DNA of 64,000 nucleotides, taken from positions 62,001-126,000 of the forward strand of contig CALNHX010001052.1 of NCBI GenBank assembly GCA_940337035.1, given 5' to 3'. A program made the translations under genes and the position numbers. Under the pieces are notes generated by a model, which saw only the letters and a program-made list of their open reading frames with translations, was not told the origin of the DNA and ran no database searches. How positions within the stretch are numbered: position 1 is the stretch's first letter; each line of letters begins with the position of its first letter. Positions 42,640 through 53,790 of this stretch are shown piece after piece. Origin of the DNA: Agriotes lineatus (Eukaryota > Arthropoda > Insecta > Coleoptera > Elateridae).

Positions 42640-43890
42640 ACGAAGTAAGGCGACAGAGATCCCCAATCGCAAAAATAAATAAAAATACATCAGTTCATCT
42701 AAGCGAGAAAGACATGAAGAAGCTATACAAATTGATACAACGGGAAAGGAAATGAAAGAAATAAAGACAGAAACACAAAGTACAAGAAACGAGATAAAAT
42801 TAACAACGAGGTGGTTAAGAAATATGGAAAAGAAATTCTTGCAATCAAAGAGGCACTAATCAAAAAAGAAGTAGAGTGAAAAACGAAAAGATAATGAAGT
42901 TTTTAAGTTGAAATTGAAAAGACAGGAGAAAAAAAGCAAGAAGAGTAACATAATAATAAAAGGGTGGAAACTGAAAAGCGTGAAGACGGCCGAAGAAGAA
43001 GTAGAAAACTTCCTGTGGGACAATCGACAAGTGTGAGCAAAAGTAAAAAAGGCAAACACAATTGGCGAGCAAGAGGAAAAGAAAATAATAAGAGCAGAAC
43101 TAGCAACAGTCACTGAAAAACTAGAGATCATGAAGAATACGCCTACACTAGGAAGAAATAAGATCTAATACATAGAGAATGATTTCACAAAAGAACAGTT
43201 GATTCAGACAGCAATAAAAAAGGTAGCAAGGGAAGAAGACAAAAATTGGTTACCGAAAACTAGAACTAAACAATGTCAAATACAAATGGTATAATGATGA
43301 TGGAGGAAGCCTAAAAATAAAAGAAAAGGCTCCAAAAAACTATTAACGAACCTAAAAAAAAAGGCAAAATAACGAACAAGGCTATGAAAACGGAAATGAA
43401 CAGGAATGACAATAACAATGGATGGACAGGAAATAGCACAGGCACAAAAAGTGACACTCAAAACTGCAATACAACAAAAAATACGAAGGTTAGAAAACAA
43501 AAAGAGAAAGCAGACCGAGGTAGCAGAGTGGAAAATAGGGACATGGAATGTGAGAGGTATTAACGGAAAAGAAATGGAATTAGTAGAAATATTTGAAGAG
43601 AATTATTTAATTTTAGCCATAACAGAAACAAAGAAAAAGGGAACAGAAATGAAGGAAATGAGAAACGGCCATTTATTAATATATGGAGGAGTGCTAAAAA
43701 GCGGAAATGCATGGACAGGGGTAGTCTGCTTAGTGAGTAAGGATATGGTCGATAAAATATACAACTGGGAATTTATAAATGAAAGGCTTTTAAAAGTCAG
43801 GATACACATAGAGAAAAATGATATACTGACAATAGTTAAGATGATAGGGTAGAAAATAAAAAGGAATTCTGGAATGTGTTACAGTATCAA
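42640..43890 (+). pseudogene. RTE-type LINE endonuclease remnant
   Basis: 43406-43852 encodes 'EWKIGTWNVRGINGKEMELV', 'FEENYLILAITETKKKG' (catalytic Glu), 'GHLLIYGGV' and 'INERLLKVRI', the AP-endonuclease of the RTE/BovB-like group. Upstream (about 42700-43400) is a Lys/Glu-rich, coiled-coil-like region in broken frames, as in the N-terminal part of such proteins. After 43855 only 'KEFWNVLQ'-like residues in another frame remain. The RT domain is missing. Confidence 0.8.
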
Positions 43891-44470
43891 ACTGTTTTAA
43901 AGACACTCAAAGTATGGGAGTGCCAATTGCTTAATCGAGTCTGGGAAACGTCCACTACTTACCCTGGAGTCTCACTAAACAGGCTAAAAGGCCACGGCTT
44001 GATATGCTCAGGGAGATGGGCGTGGTCCTAGAAAAGGTACACCACAGGGCAAGCGTAACGGTATACATATAGGGTGTTGCAAAAGAATTGGGCGCGACGA
44101 GATCCAATCTGGAAACCCACGCTTAACAGAACCTCGAAAGCCAAACGGGGTAGGATACAAGTGCACGGCCTCACGACTCTCGACGCTGCAGCTGCAAGCG
44201 TCCCCAACTTACCTACAACGCTTAAACACTCAGGCTTCGCCGTACATTTATCTTTACATAGTATCTAACACAACCTGAAAATAAGCATGCACAAACTCAT
44301 AGGAAATCATAAGGCATCGTTCAATAACCGTTCTATTGATCTAAACACATGTAAAGCAACTGGTACAGCAATAAACACAGTAATAAATGGACTAACTCTC
44401 TAACCCAGCTGGGGGACGCTTTAATTCTAATCGACTATACTACCTAGCTAGCACACTGCTAAGTTAATTA
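43891..44470. other. GC-balanced unknown repeat
   Basis: More GC-rich than its surroundings (about 43920-44260). No protein or RNA family recognised. Confidence 0.4.
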
Positions 44471-44690
44471 GTTTTTACAAGCGGCCTCGAATAGGGTGGG
44501 CGTGTGGCAAATATGCACATTGATTATTAAGCAGGACTAATGAGTGAATGAGTTTTTATAAGCGGCCCCGAATAGGGTGGCCGTTCAGCAAATAAGCACA
44601 TAAATTATACGTAAACAACAGAATGATTTGGTTTACAAGCGGCTTCGGTAAGGCGGCAGTGAGTCAGCAAATAAGCATTTTCCCATGGCC
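44471..44690. repeat. Degenerate tandem repeat, about 80-bp unit, 3 copies
   Basis: 'gtttttacaagcggcc.cgaa' followed by 'tagggtgg' and 'agcaaataagcac' recurs at 44471, 44552 and 44628, increasingly diverged. Confidence 0.75.
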
Positions 44691-44988
44691 ATAAAAAATA
44701 CACTTTTTGCATCTTAATGAATACAGCTTCATTGTGACAACTGACAAGTCAGTAGATTGTCCGTAATTTTTAGGTCAAAATGACATACTTTCAGTAGTTT
44801 TTAGGTTAAAATGACATATTTAACCCACTGTACAACAGTGAATTGTGCATTTTTTCATAACACGTTCGTTGTGAGACGACTGGGTGAATGTGTGTGGGCG
44901 TGGGAAACATCTAAATATAAATTTTGTTAGCGATGTAAAAAACTAATAATCGTTAATTACAATGTTACTTTTTTATGGTCATAGGAAA

Positions 44989-45560
44989 TAGCTATTTATG
45001 CAACAAGTGCTAAAAGTTGACGTTTATGCACGAGACATGAAAATTATGAAACGAAGCCGAAGGCTGCGTTTCATAACATGTCTCGTGCATAAACGACTTT
45101 TAGCACGAGTTGCATACAATATTTTTTCTACGACCTTAATTTTACTGTTATTAATCCATAAATATCGATTTAACAAAGGTTTACATCTACGACACTTCTA
45201 ATTTATGTCATAATAAACAGTAGGCCTTGGCACGCGGGCGAATGTTTGCGCAGCCAGTACTATCAAGGTCAGTTACGAAAGTTAATTATTAATACTCCAC
45301 ATCTGACTGTATTCAATACATAACGCTTTAATTATTTCAAAAACACTTTACCTGTAACGCAAGAAGCAACTAGAATAACTTTACAACTTCACTTCCAGTT
45401 CGAAATTGTAGTTTTATAACCTCACTTCACTTTATACCACAGATACGCTTAAAGTAAACAACTGATTTCTTTAACCACGCTAAACTATAAAACGTTACTT
45501 TTAGTGAAACAAGCTAGTGCTAAAAGGCCTACTTTTAGTAGTGGTCGTAGATAAAATAGT
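44989..45560. repeat. Isolated copy of the foldback repeat seen at 14-1430
   Basis: A single full unit with a better-preserved hairpin: arms 'tatgcaac..gtgctaaaagt..gtttatgcacgagacatg' meet at 'gaagccgaaggctgcg'. It ends 'gtcgtagataaaatagtata'. Confidence 0.88.
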
Positions 45561-45804
45561 ATACATAACTCGTTGTAAAGTGTCTTTCATGCATTCGTGT
45601 GATTTCTGCACTCGGCTAATGCCTCGTGTAACATGTGAAATTTGTCACATCGATCATAAAAAAATAGACCCATCAATGTAGTATTAAAATGTTATTTTGT
45701 AATTTCTCCAATATATTTCTCAATGGTTTGTTAGTGTTTCTATCACAGAAATTAAAAGGTACTTTCGTGCATTAAAAACAAACATGACTGTAGGGAAATT
45801 AACG

Positions 45805-45810
45805 TTTATT
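45805..45810 (-). terminator. Poly(A) signal AATAAA of AT-hook gene
   Basis: AATAAA on the - strand 122 bp after the stop codon at 45932. Confidence 0.5.
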
Positions 45811-45931
45811 TCCTATAAGTGTATTAAAATCCATAGTTCTACATAAGGTTTATAATTAAAACTTATTTACAGATAATGTACAAGAATATCAATCAAAGAT
45901 GTAAGAAAACAAGAATATCAGGTAAACTAAA

Positions 45932-47403
45932 CTACACATTATTATCAGTACTGTAGTCTAAAACGGGATCATTCGATGAAACATTGTGAATTATATCTAA
46001 CAAAACGGTAACATCATTAAATGAAGAAATTTTTGAAGGAGCCCCAAGCAGTTTAACAACAGACTTTCCAAAAGTGATCACATAACCAGTGCAAATCCTT
46101 GAAAATTTGACACATCGTTCATTGACCTCTTTATTAGTAAAAGTGACTTCGGTGATGGTCTGTTGTCGAGAGACTACAATACGAATTTTCCAGTTTGCAG
46201 CTGGAAGTTTGACCGATTTCAAAGAGCGCACTAACTTGTTGAAATCAACGTCGCTGAATTTAGGAACCTTAGTCCTATGAGGAGAACTATTACATTCAAT
46301 TAAAACGTACCTCGCATTTCTTTTTTGCTTAACGGGTCGATTGGAACCATTCACTTTTGTTTTACCTTTTAATGTATTAACTTTAACCACATCAGTCTGT
46401 TTCACGGCTGCAGGTTTTTCCACACCATTTTCACCATCTCTTACTTCGGGCTTCTTTTGTGGTATAACTGAATCGCTATGAACTGCCGTACTTTTTCTCG
46501 ACTGTTGTTTATCGTCTTTATCAATAATTTGAATCTTCGGCGATTTTACAACAGGAAGTTGGGGAGTCGATAGTGCAGAATTACTTCTGCTGCGCAGTTT
46601 GGGAGGGGAATAATCGTCTTTATCGGATTCCTGTGAATCCAACTTCGGCGTATCCTTTTGTATTTTAGGTTGCACGTTGTTAACTTGATTTTCTTTTTCC
46701 TTAAACATTTTGATTCCTACGTTTGGCAATTGTTCTGTTGCCTTACTACTTTTGTTTTTCAAAATTAGCACATTATCAAATCGAGGAGGTTCATCAAATA
46801 CTGGCAAAAATGAATGTACAACGTCATCGCCATTAGATAGAGCTAATGGATCTTCAGCAACAGTATTTGTACTTCCTTCTGGTTTTGGCTTCGATTTAAC
46901 TTTAACGGGCAAAGGCTTCTCTTTTGGAATATAGTCTGGACTACTTGGGGCAAAGTTGCGAATATTAGGTGAAACAACAAAATCTTGAAATTTAGAATTT
47001 GGTTTTCTCACGCGGGTAGTAGTAACAATATCTGTATTTTTGCCTCCATTAAGTCGGATTTGAAATAAATTTCTTTTAATTTTCAACGATTCAAAATTCG
47101 ATTTTAATTTAGATTTGAAGCTTGCATTTCCTGATTCTTCTGTTTTATCTATAATTTTTTTTGGTCTACCCCTACCCCTCTTTTTAACAATGAGAACATC
47201 AGTCTCGAGATCAACATCCTTTTTGTCAAGAACTACATTTTGCTGTATCTTCCGTGGACGTCCTCTTCCTCTCTTTTCGACGTGAACTTCAACATTATTG
47301 GTGCTATCTTGATCTGAAGTGGAACACTCTTGTAATTTTCTTTTTATACCCTTTTTGGCATCACTGACGGATTCAGCTTCTTTACTTTTATTTTCTAGGT
47401 ATT
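45932..47403 (-). CDS. AT-hook protein, terminal exon
   Basis: Opens after a clear acceptor ('tttattttcag', ending 47404). It is entered in phase 2 and stays open for 490 codons to TAA. Near the exon start are two AT-hooks ('KRGRGRPRKI' and 'KKRGRGRPKKI', about 25 residues apart), which bind the minor groove of AT-rich DNA. Then comes a long, charged, Ser/Pro-rich, probably disordered stretch ('KLRSRSNSALSTPQLP'), and an ordered-looking C-terminal part of about 130 residues ('RYVLIECNSSPHR' to 'VLDYSTDNNV'; 'NWKIRIVVSRQQTITEVTF'). I do not recognise that domain. Likely a nuclear chromatin-associated protein. The 5' exons are not identified in the window. The intact 1.47-kb frame amid decayed transposons argues for selection. 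Confidence 0.8.
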
Positions 47404-47906
47404 CTGAAAATAAAATAAATTAAATACTAGTAAATACATAATATTATCAATGTGTGTATTCCAGAAATCGGTACATTATATTTGTCCAGACACAAACATC
47501 TTCCAGTTTTATTATCAGGAGTAATATAATAAGTGCTATGCTAATTATCGATAGCTTTTTAAATGTCACGAATGTTAGTTCCAATAACGAAAATAAAGCG
47601 AGTGCGGAGCATGAGTTGTATTTTCCAAAAAGCATGAATATACATTTTAAAAAATGCCGATACTAGGGGTCCAAGAATTATATTTAGGAAGGGAATATTT
47701 ATAATGAGTACATGTGATACACCGAATCTGTGAAACTGCTCAGTTCACGAAATGTTCAAAGTTTTGCCGTGAAATCGGCACTATTAACTAATAACACTAA
47801 TTTTACCTATTTCATGATATGAGCATCAGTAACATTTGATTTTTTCCTATTATGCAAATTCAGCAGATGCAGTGCAAAATTTTGCCCATTTAATTAATGA
47901 ATTGAA
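47404..47906. other. Intron flank of AT-hook exon
   Basis: 47440-47720 is homologous to 54581-54840 ('ttccagaaat', 'cacaaa.atcttccagtt', 'gagttgtattttccaaa', 'aatgagtacat'), so the duplication includes intron sequence. No exon seen. Confidence 0.6.
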
Positions 47907-47923
47907 ATCTCGTTACAACATAT

Positions 47924-48538
47924 TGTTACGAGCCACGGCTGAGGTCGTTGCCCCGGACATTGTTCCAGAACCATCACGATCAATATTCAGGAAGCAGCCG
48001 CAGACGGGTGACGTCAGCGGTCTCGAAGCAGCTGCGAAGACATGAGTCACGCGGTCGAACGCTCTGGAAGCGCCCTTCGTGGCAGATGCAACAGGTGACT
48101 CACGCTTGCTCGAAGTCAACACCTGCGAATGCTAGAATGTGCGGGCGAAGTCTAGAATGACTCATTGTGGGATATAAATACTCGCGAGCGGGAATAGCGG
48201 GCAGTTCTGATCAAGCTCACACAGCGTAAGCCACCACATAAATGCTCGCGTAATATACATAAATAAAAGCACGGTGTACATATCAATAATAGAAATAAAT
48301 AACTATATATAATCGTTAGTGTTAAGAGTGAAACAAATAAATAATTGAAGTTTAACCAGTGTAAATAATAAATAAATGTATCGTAGAAATAGTGCGTTAG
48401 TTTTAGTAATTGGAAATCTGCTTGATAATTCTCGTGTGCTTGTAAATAATAATGATTAATCTAATGGTTGTAAATAAATGTTTAATACAAGAAGCGCCGT
48501 TATAATTTTTAAATAGCCCGAATGTTAAAAACGTAACA
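47924..48538 (+). mobile_element. Solo LTR, 615 bp
   Basis: Begins 'tgttacgagcc' and ends 'aaacgtaaca' (TG...CA with matching 7-bp inverted tips), flanked by the 4-bp duplication ATAT (47920-47923 and 48539-48542). It contains a TATA-like 'tataaata' (48173-48180) and downstream A-rich sequence with AATAAA signals. No internal gag or pol nearby, so it probably arose by LTR-LTR recombination. A 4-bp duplication suits Gypsy-type elements. Confidence 0.9.
48173..48180 (+). promoter_or_regulatory. TATA box of the solo LTR
   Basis: 'tataaata' about 250 bp into the LTR, following a GC-rich first part and preceding 'gcgggcagttctgatc', consistent with an LTR U3/R boundary. Confidence 0.5.
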
Positions 48539-49110
48539 ATATATTACGTCCAGCAGTTTTTTAACAGTGTTTAACATTTTGATAACATTTTAAATAAACC
48601 AACTTCATAGTTGCCACCATAGTTTTCATAAAAAAACTCATGAAACTCAAGAAAAAACACTGGACGTAATATGTATTGTAACGAGATAAACAAAACACAG
48701 TGTATAATAAAATACAAAGCACAATTGTTTCAAATACTATTAAAATCTATAGATTTAAGTAAACGAAATGTATTAAGTAAAAAGTGAAGAAATGACTGTA
48801 GAATGCGGTGTTCCTCAGGGAACGATATTAGGACCCATACTTTTTCTTATATATATAAATGACATATTTGTGGTTCTGTCGGAGGGAGAGCTGATATAAT
48901 AATAATAATAATAATAATAATGATGACTTTATTCATTTTGTTTGTATTTACAAAAATGAATCACAAGGCGAGGTTCAGCAAACGCTGCTTTACCACCTAA
49001 CCTTGGGCAAAATAAATGTTATTATATGGCTTACAGCCTAAGGAGTTTCGTGTGTTACCGCAATATTAAAAACATATAAATTACAACGACTACAAAAAAT
49101 TGCGAGTATG

Positions 49111-50512
49111 TTATCTCGGGAGACTAGCGAAAATAGAATAAGGAGTCAGCTTATGTTTTGCAGAGAAAGGAGATAGATGCATTCTATATTTTCTCTTGAA
49201 TTCCACAAAACTTAATAAAAAGTATTCAGGTTTGAGCGAGTTAATTACTTTAGACATTTGATAAGTGCAACAAGATTTATATTTTTCAGTTCTATGGGAA
49301 GGTATGGTGACAAGAGATATAGGGCGAAGATTCATATTGATATTAACATTAAGTGAAACAGACCTAAAATCAATTTTTGAATACAAATAAGTAGAACATC
49401 TATCACGATATATCTTCATGAACATACATGCTGCATGAAGCAGTCTCCTATTGTGACTAGACAACCAGCCCGCATCCTTGAGCTTGTGTGACACACTATC
49501 ATACTTTCTCACTCCAAAGCTGTAACGCAGACACGAACGCTGCACTTGTAATTTATTTTTATCTATAACGCTCAAGCAAGGCCCAAATACCACATCACAG
49601 TAACTCAAATGGGAAAGCACGAGTGAATCACACAGCACAGCTTTAGTCTTAGTTGATAAAAAATGTCTATAGGGATACAAAGCTTTAAGTGAGCCATAAG
49701 ATTTTTTAAGAATTTGTACGTGTTCCGAAAAATTAAGATCCTTATCAATAGTCAAGTCTGAATTCCTAATGACATCAACCACAGCAACAGACTGGTTGTC
49801 CACAACAACAGAAACGTGTGGAGAGACAGCTCGCTTAAGATGATGTGGTCCAAATAAAATTACTTGAGTTTTCGAGGCATTAATTTCTAAGGAATGATTT
49901 CTAGATATTTCTAACAGAGTCTTTAGATCATTATTAATTTGAGAACACGCTAAAAGAACGTCCTTGAAGGATAAATATATTTGAGTGTCGTCTGCGTATT
50001 GATGAGATGAACAAAATTGTAACTGTTTAGCAAAGGTAGCTGTGTAGATGTTATATAGTAAAGGACCCAAAATGGAACCCTGGGGCACTCCTGACTTCAA
50101 TCGCAAAGGAGAGGAATAATGTTGATCAAGTTGAACAATTTGCTTCCTATTATTCAAATAATCTTTAAGTAAAGCCAGCGGAGCAGCACTGAAACCGATA
50201 TAATTCAGAACTGCGATTAAAGTTTCATGATTATGGGCCGGTTGCAGAAAGCAACGTTAAGTCTGGCGTTAGCTAACGCGACGTCAAAGTGAACAAAAAC
50301 GAATCAAATCTCAAATGCTTATGGCAACTAATACATTAGTAAACAAAATTTGATGCGATTTTGTTCACTTTGACGCGATGTTAGCTAACACCAGACTTAA
50401 CATTGCTTTCTGCAACCGGCCCTAAGTGTGTCAAACGCCTTACTGTAATCAAGTAGAACAAGAAGGGTCAATTTATTTCGATCATAGGCAGACAGGCTAT
50501 CGTCAATAATAT
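49111..50512 (-). pseudogene. CR1/Jockey-like RT, interrupted by a MITE
   Basis: Begins 'CRSALLNIIDD' and 'LLVLLDYSKAFDTL' (RT motif A), is cut by the MITE at 50235-50422, and continues 'NHETLIAVLNYIGFS', 'LKSGVPQGSILGPLLYNIY', 'HQYADDTQIYLSF' (catalytic box), 'LEINASKTQVILF', 'LSHLSYCDVVF' and 'RSCLRYSFGVRKY', with a stop after 'IFASLPR'. Apart from 5' truncation and the MITE, the frame is open from 50157 to 49111. It is the best-preserved member of its LINE family here; the fragment at 20300 shares the C-terminal motifs. Confidence 0.9.
50235..50422. mobile_element. Harbinger-like MITE
   Basis: Ends 'gggccggttgcagaaagcaa' and its complement, with long inverted arms ('gttaagtctggcgttagcta'). 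The target copies are TAT on the left (mutated) and TAA on the right. Removing the 188 bp plus one 3-bp copy restores the RT codons 'FDTL-NHE'. Confidence 0.92.
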
Positions 50513-51299
50513 TCAAAAGTGCAGAACGACAACTATACAGATGACACTGCTCTCATTGTAGAAGGCAAAACATGGCAGAAAATAATAGCAATAGCAAAAC
50601 AAAAAATGAAACTAATAGCAAATTGGTTAAAAGTGAAATTTTTGAGTCTAAATATTAATAAAACAGTTTTTACTACATATGGCAGCTACACGGACAGTAC
50701 ACCAGACATTTGCGAAATCAAAATACATAATGACTAGTGTAACCCAACAAATTGTAATTGTGATTGTTGTGCAATAACTACAGTAACAACAGCAAAATAC
50801 TTAGGAGTATACATAGTGAGAGTCTATGGAACTATCAAATTACTCAGATTGTAAAGAAGACCAGATATCGAATACTCATTTTCTATAAATTGAGCCATAT
50901 CCTAAGTATGGAGCAGTTGTTAACTGTATATTATGCCTTATTTTGGTCTATAGCCTGGGGTGGGGCTTACAATATCACATAGAAACCGCTCTTAGATGTT
51001 CAAAAAAGGATTGTCAAGATAATATTTAAGAAACATAGACTATACTCGTCAAATTTACTCTTCACACAAACAAATATTATTACTTTAAGGAAATACTTTG
51101 TAGAAAAAACAATTACTTTCAACCATAAGCATATAGTAGAAGAGTATAAACAATTAGGAAATTGAAGAAGGCAGACTAAAGTTACTCCAATAAGATTCAA
51201 CAAAGAAATTACTAGAAGAAGTTATAAATCAGTCAGTAATAAAGTATTTAATGATCTGAGCATAGAGTTGAAAAACTCCGACTTAGACAAAATTAAATA

Positions 51300-51317
51300 G
51301 GGGGGGGGGGGGGGGGG
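51300..51317 (+). repeat. Run of 18 G
   Basis: An uninterrupted G tract directly at the stop codon ending the + strand RT relic. It may be real or an assembly error. Confidence 0.9.
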
Positions 51318-51396
51318 TGTAACTTAACTATTTCTGTTTGGTGAACCAGTGATTGTGTTGATTTGTTCTTTATACATATTAACTGATCCGATATTC

Positions 51397-51745
51397 AAGA
51401 TGTGGGTGAAAGTGTCAGTGCTTTCGAGTATTGTTATTAACGAAGCCTGTATAGTTGCAGTTTACGTTAACATTCCAGAATTATCATCACATGACCTCAA
51501 ATGGATATTACCAGAAACCTGTAAGTTGACTTGTTGATTTCAGCTACGTAATTTGTTAGCAAGGTATAGTTTTTTAAGTCAATAAGGCACGCATGTAACT
51601 TGAAGTAGCCTTTAAAAATATTGATTCAGAAAGTGAATTTATTGCAACGTTAGAATTACTACTTAATCAGCTGTCCTTAATTGGAAAAAGTAAAAAAAGA
51701 TATACGTCTACTACGCTATTTTCATTAATTCGACATTTAAAACCT
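51397..51745 (+). other. Coding-like patches, family unknown
   Basis: 'MWVKVSVLSSIVINEACIV' to 'LKWILPET' ends at a good donor ('gtaagt', about 51519). About 90 bp on, 'FKNIDSESEFIATLELLLNQ' and 'KSKKRYTSTTLFSLI' form another open patch. Amino-acid composition looks protein-like, but I cannot name a family. Could be a decayed transposase. Confidence 0.3.
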
Positions 51746-51749
51746 CCAC

Positions 51750-52936
51750 GCATAAATACTTGACCCCGTCAATTGGTGTATTCCTTTCCTTCTATAAGTC
51801 TACGTTAGAAAGAGATGAATGTGAGCAAAAGCTGCTTTTCGTAAAAAGTTAATTACGTTAGAACCAGTAAACGTAGAATTAAATATTTTTTGTATTGTTA
51901 AGCTTATAAAAAGTACTTTGTGGGCACCTCATTTAAAAAAAAACAATGGCTCAACAACTTTTTCAAAATTAGGTAATAACAACGGTAAAAAAAAGAGCAC
52001 CGTTTGTATTAAGAAAAAATAGACGATTGTCAACGTTAAAGTGTTTGAATAAAAAACGAAGGTTTAATAGAATTTGAACCGTTAGGTACCATGGTATGTT
52101 ATTGTTTTTACAGAAATAATTTGGAGAGAAAGAATAACTACTGCTTATTTTCTTAGTATTATTCAGAATTGTGGGAATGTAGTTAATGCTAGTTCTTCTA
52201 AGGAAACTTCTGTTGCATATAACTAGTGAAGTCAAAATCTATACAATAATAAAAGAAAACTAAATTTTGCATACGGCAAAAAACATATATAATTAACATA
52301 TGAGGTTGGCTGTTCTGAGTGAGGTTGCACAATCCCCCATTTTTATTTAAATTTTATTAGGTGTCAAAAGTGACAATTAAAGTTATTTTGAGAGATGCCA
52401 AATAAGCATCTGGGAAATCATGTAAAAGAACTTATTGCTTCATTAATAACTTTTTTCATTCATGATCTATAGCCTCTTTTACCTTTCAGTGTCGAGGACC
52501 ATTATATTTCTAAAAGGAGCGTGATAATGGGTGCCTCTTTATTCCTACCGTTCACTACCGTCAGGAAAGTAATTTCCAGTTTTTAATTGGCTGCAAATTT
52601 ATAAAATTTTACTTGAGCGGGTTGCAATGAAATAAAATTCTGACTTCTCCACTCAAAAACAGCTATATTCTAAACTTAAACTCATACCGGCAACACCGCA
52701 CATATATGAAGTCATGAAAGTTTATGATGTGCAACAAGTTTCTTTAGAGGAACTAAAATAAATTTAGAATAAATTTTTAACATGGCTTGATGCCTGACAA
52801 CATGATTCTGACTATTTCCCTCCTACACTTTAAGGCAATCAAATCTTAAATTTCTGAGATTCATCCCAATTATGCGATAATTTTGCACTAGTGCAAATTA
52901 TCGATAATTTGCACTAGTGCAAATTGCCTCGGCCTG

Positions 52937-52975
<39 letters not shown>

Positions 52976-53287
52976 ACCTACTAGCAAGCGAAACCACTAC
53001 CAAATTGATTCTAATTTTAATTATCAACAATTTGGCATGCACTGCGGATATTACTAATGAACTATTTCCGAAAAGGAATATGACATTTATATACTGACAC
53101 ACAATGACAGTAGTTTCAGTCGTGTCTTTGAAATACCGCCTTGGTTAAAACAACAATTTGGTGGTTCCGACGGATGCAAGTGATAAAAATAAACCGATAA
53201 AATTCCCAGGAAATATTTTAATTTTTTACCACGATAAAAACGCATGCTTGTTTGAATTTTGAAAAATCATAGCATTTGATTGGATAA
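51750..53287. other. AT-rich spacer
   Basis: No gene supported. Contains the nested palindrome at 52872-52923. Confidence 0.4.
52872..52923. repeat. Palindrome of palindromes
   Basis: 'tttgcactagtgcaaa', itself a palindrome, occurs twice around the centre 'attatcgataat', forming one larger perfect palindrome. Confidence 0.9.
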
Positions 53288-53690
53288 TAATAATAATAAT
53301 AATTTCTTTATTTCAAGTAAATAATCGATATGTGATGTCCATTTTAAAAATTCGTTAATGATTATTCCTAAAAATCTGGTATTCTCGACAGTATGAAGGT
53401 TTTTATTTATGAGATTTTTCTTTTGAGGTGTTGGTTCTGAATACCATGGTGTTTGTTTTGTTTTTATTTATTACTAGATTGTTACTAAGAAATCATGCTT
53501 TAGTCTGTAGATACAAGTTTTCCCCTTTCTCAATCAGATCCCGATGACTATTCCCCGCAACCAACAGAGTGGTGTCAACGACAAAATTTGTAATTGCCGA
53601 CTGCTCCCCTCCACCGGCCATGCAGGACAAACAAAATTGGCCCCAGATGCTCCCCTGGGGAACTCCCACCTGACTTTCTAATAATAAAAG
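53288..53690 (-). pseudogene. LINE RT fragment with (ATT)n tail
   Basis: On the - strand: 'SQVGVPQGSIWGQF' (RT motif), 'NFVVDTTLLVAG' in place of the YADD box, 'LVINKNKTNTMVF', then the tail at 53288-53303. The region after motif D is mostly deleted. Confidence 0.75.
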
Positions 53691-53790
53691 ATGCGGGAAA
53701 TAGGCTATGACAATACATTAAAATAGATGAAGTTTCTAACAAGGATAACATTCTTTCACTTAGCAACAAACTATAAAATAGTCAACAGTA

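Larger units (their letters stand above)
47907..48687. mobile_element. MITE split by a solo LTR
   Basis: Inverted ends 'atctcgttacaac.atattacgtccag' are found on both sides (47907-47923 continuing at 48543-48552, and 48660-48687). The left arm is interrupted by the LTR at 47924-48538. Without it the element is about 160 bp. Confidence 0.85.
48895..50517 (-). mobile_element. 5'-truncated CR1/Jockey-like LINE
   Basis: On the - strand it runs from 50517 (mid-RT) to a 3' UTR and an (ATT)n tail at 48895-48925. It is inserted within another element's RT gene and is itself split by a Harbinger MITE (50235-50422). Confidence 0.85.
48792..51299 (+). pseudogene. Non-LTR reverse transcriptase, split by an opposite-strand LINE
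   Basis: The left part (48792-48893) reads 'VECGVPQGTILGPILFLI' then 'LSEGELI'. The frame resumes at about 50522 with 'YTDDTALIVEGKTWQ' (catalytic box, first residue of YADD altered to YTDD), 'LSLNINKTVF', 'TTAKYLGVYI' and 'SSNLLFTQTN', ending near 51299. Several stops and frame changes occur. The 1.6-kb gap between the 'GVPQG' and 'DD' motifs, normally about 30 residues, is filled by the element at 48895-50517. Confidence 0.82.

Noticed and set aside
42856..43131. Phe/Ser-rich - strand proteins
   Set aside because: Shadow of the Lys/Glu-rich part of the RTE element on the other strand.
47454..47666. Frames flanking the AT-hook exon (also 54616-54879) as upstream exons
   Set aside because: They are similar to each other only because intron DNA was duplicated; no splice logic.
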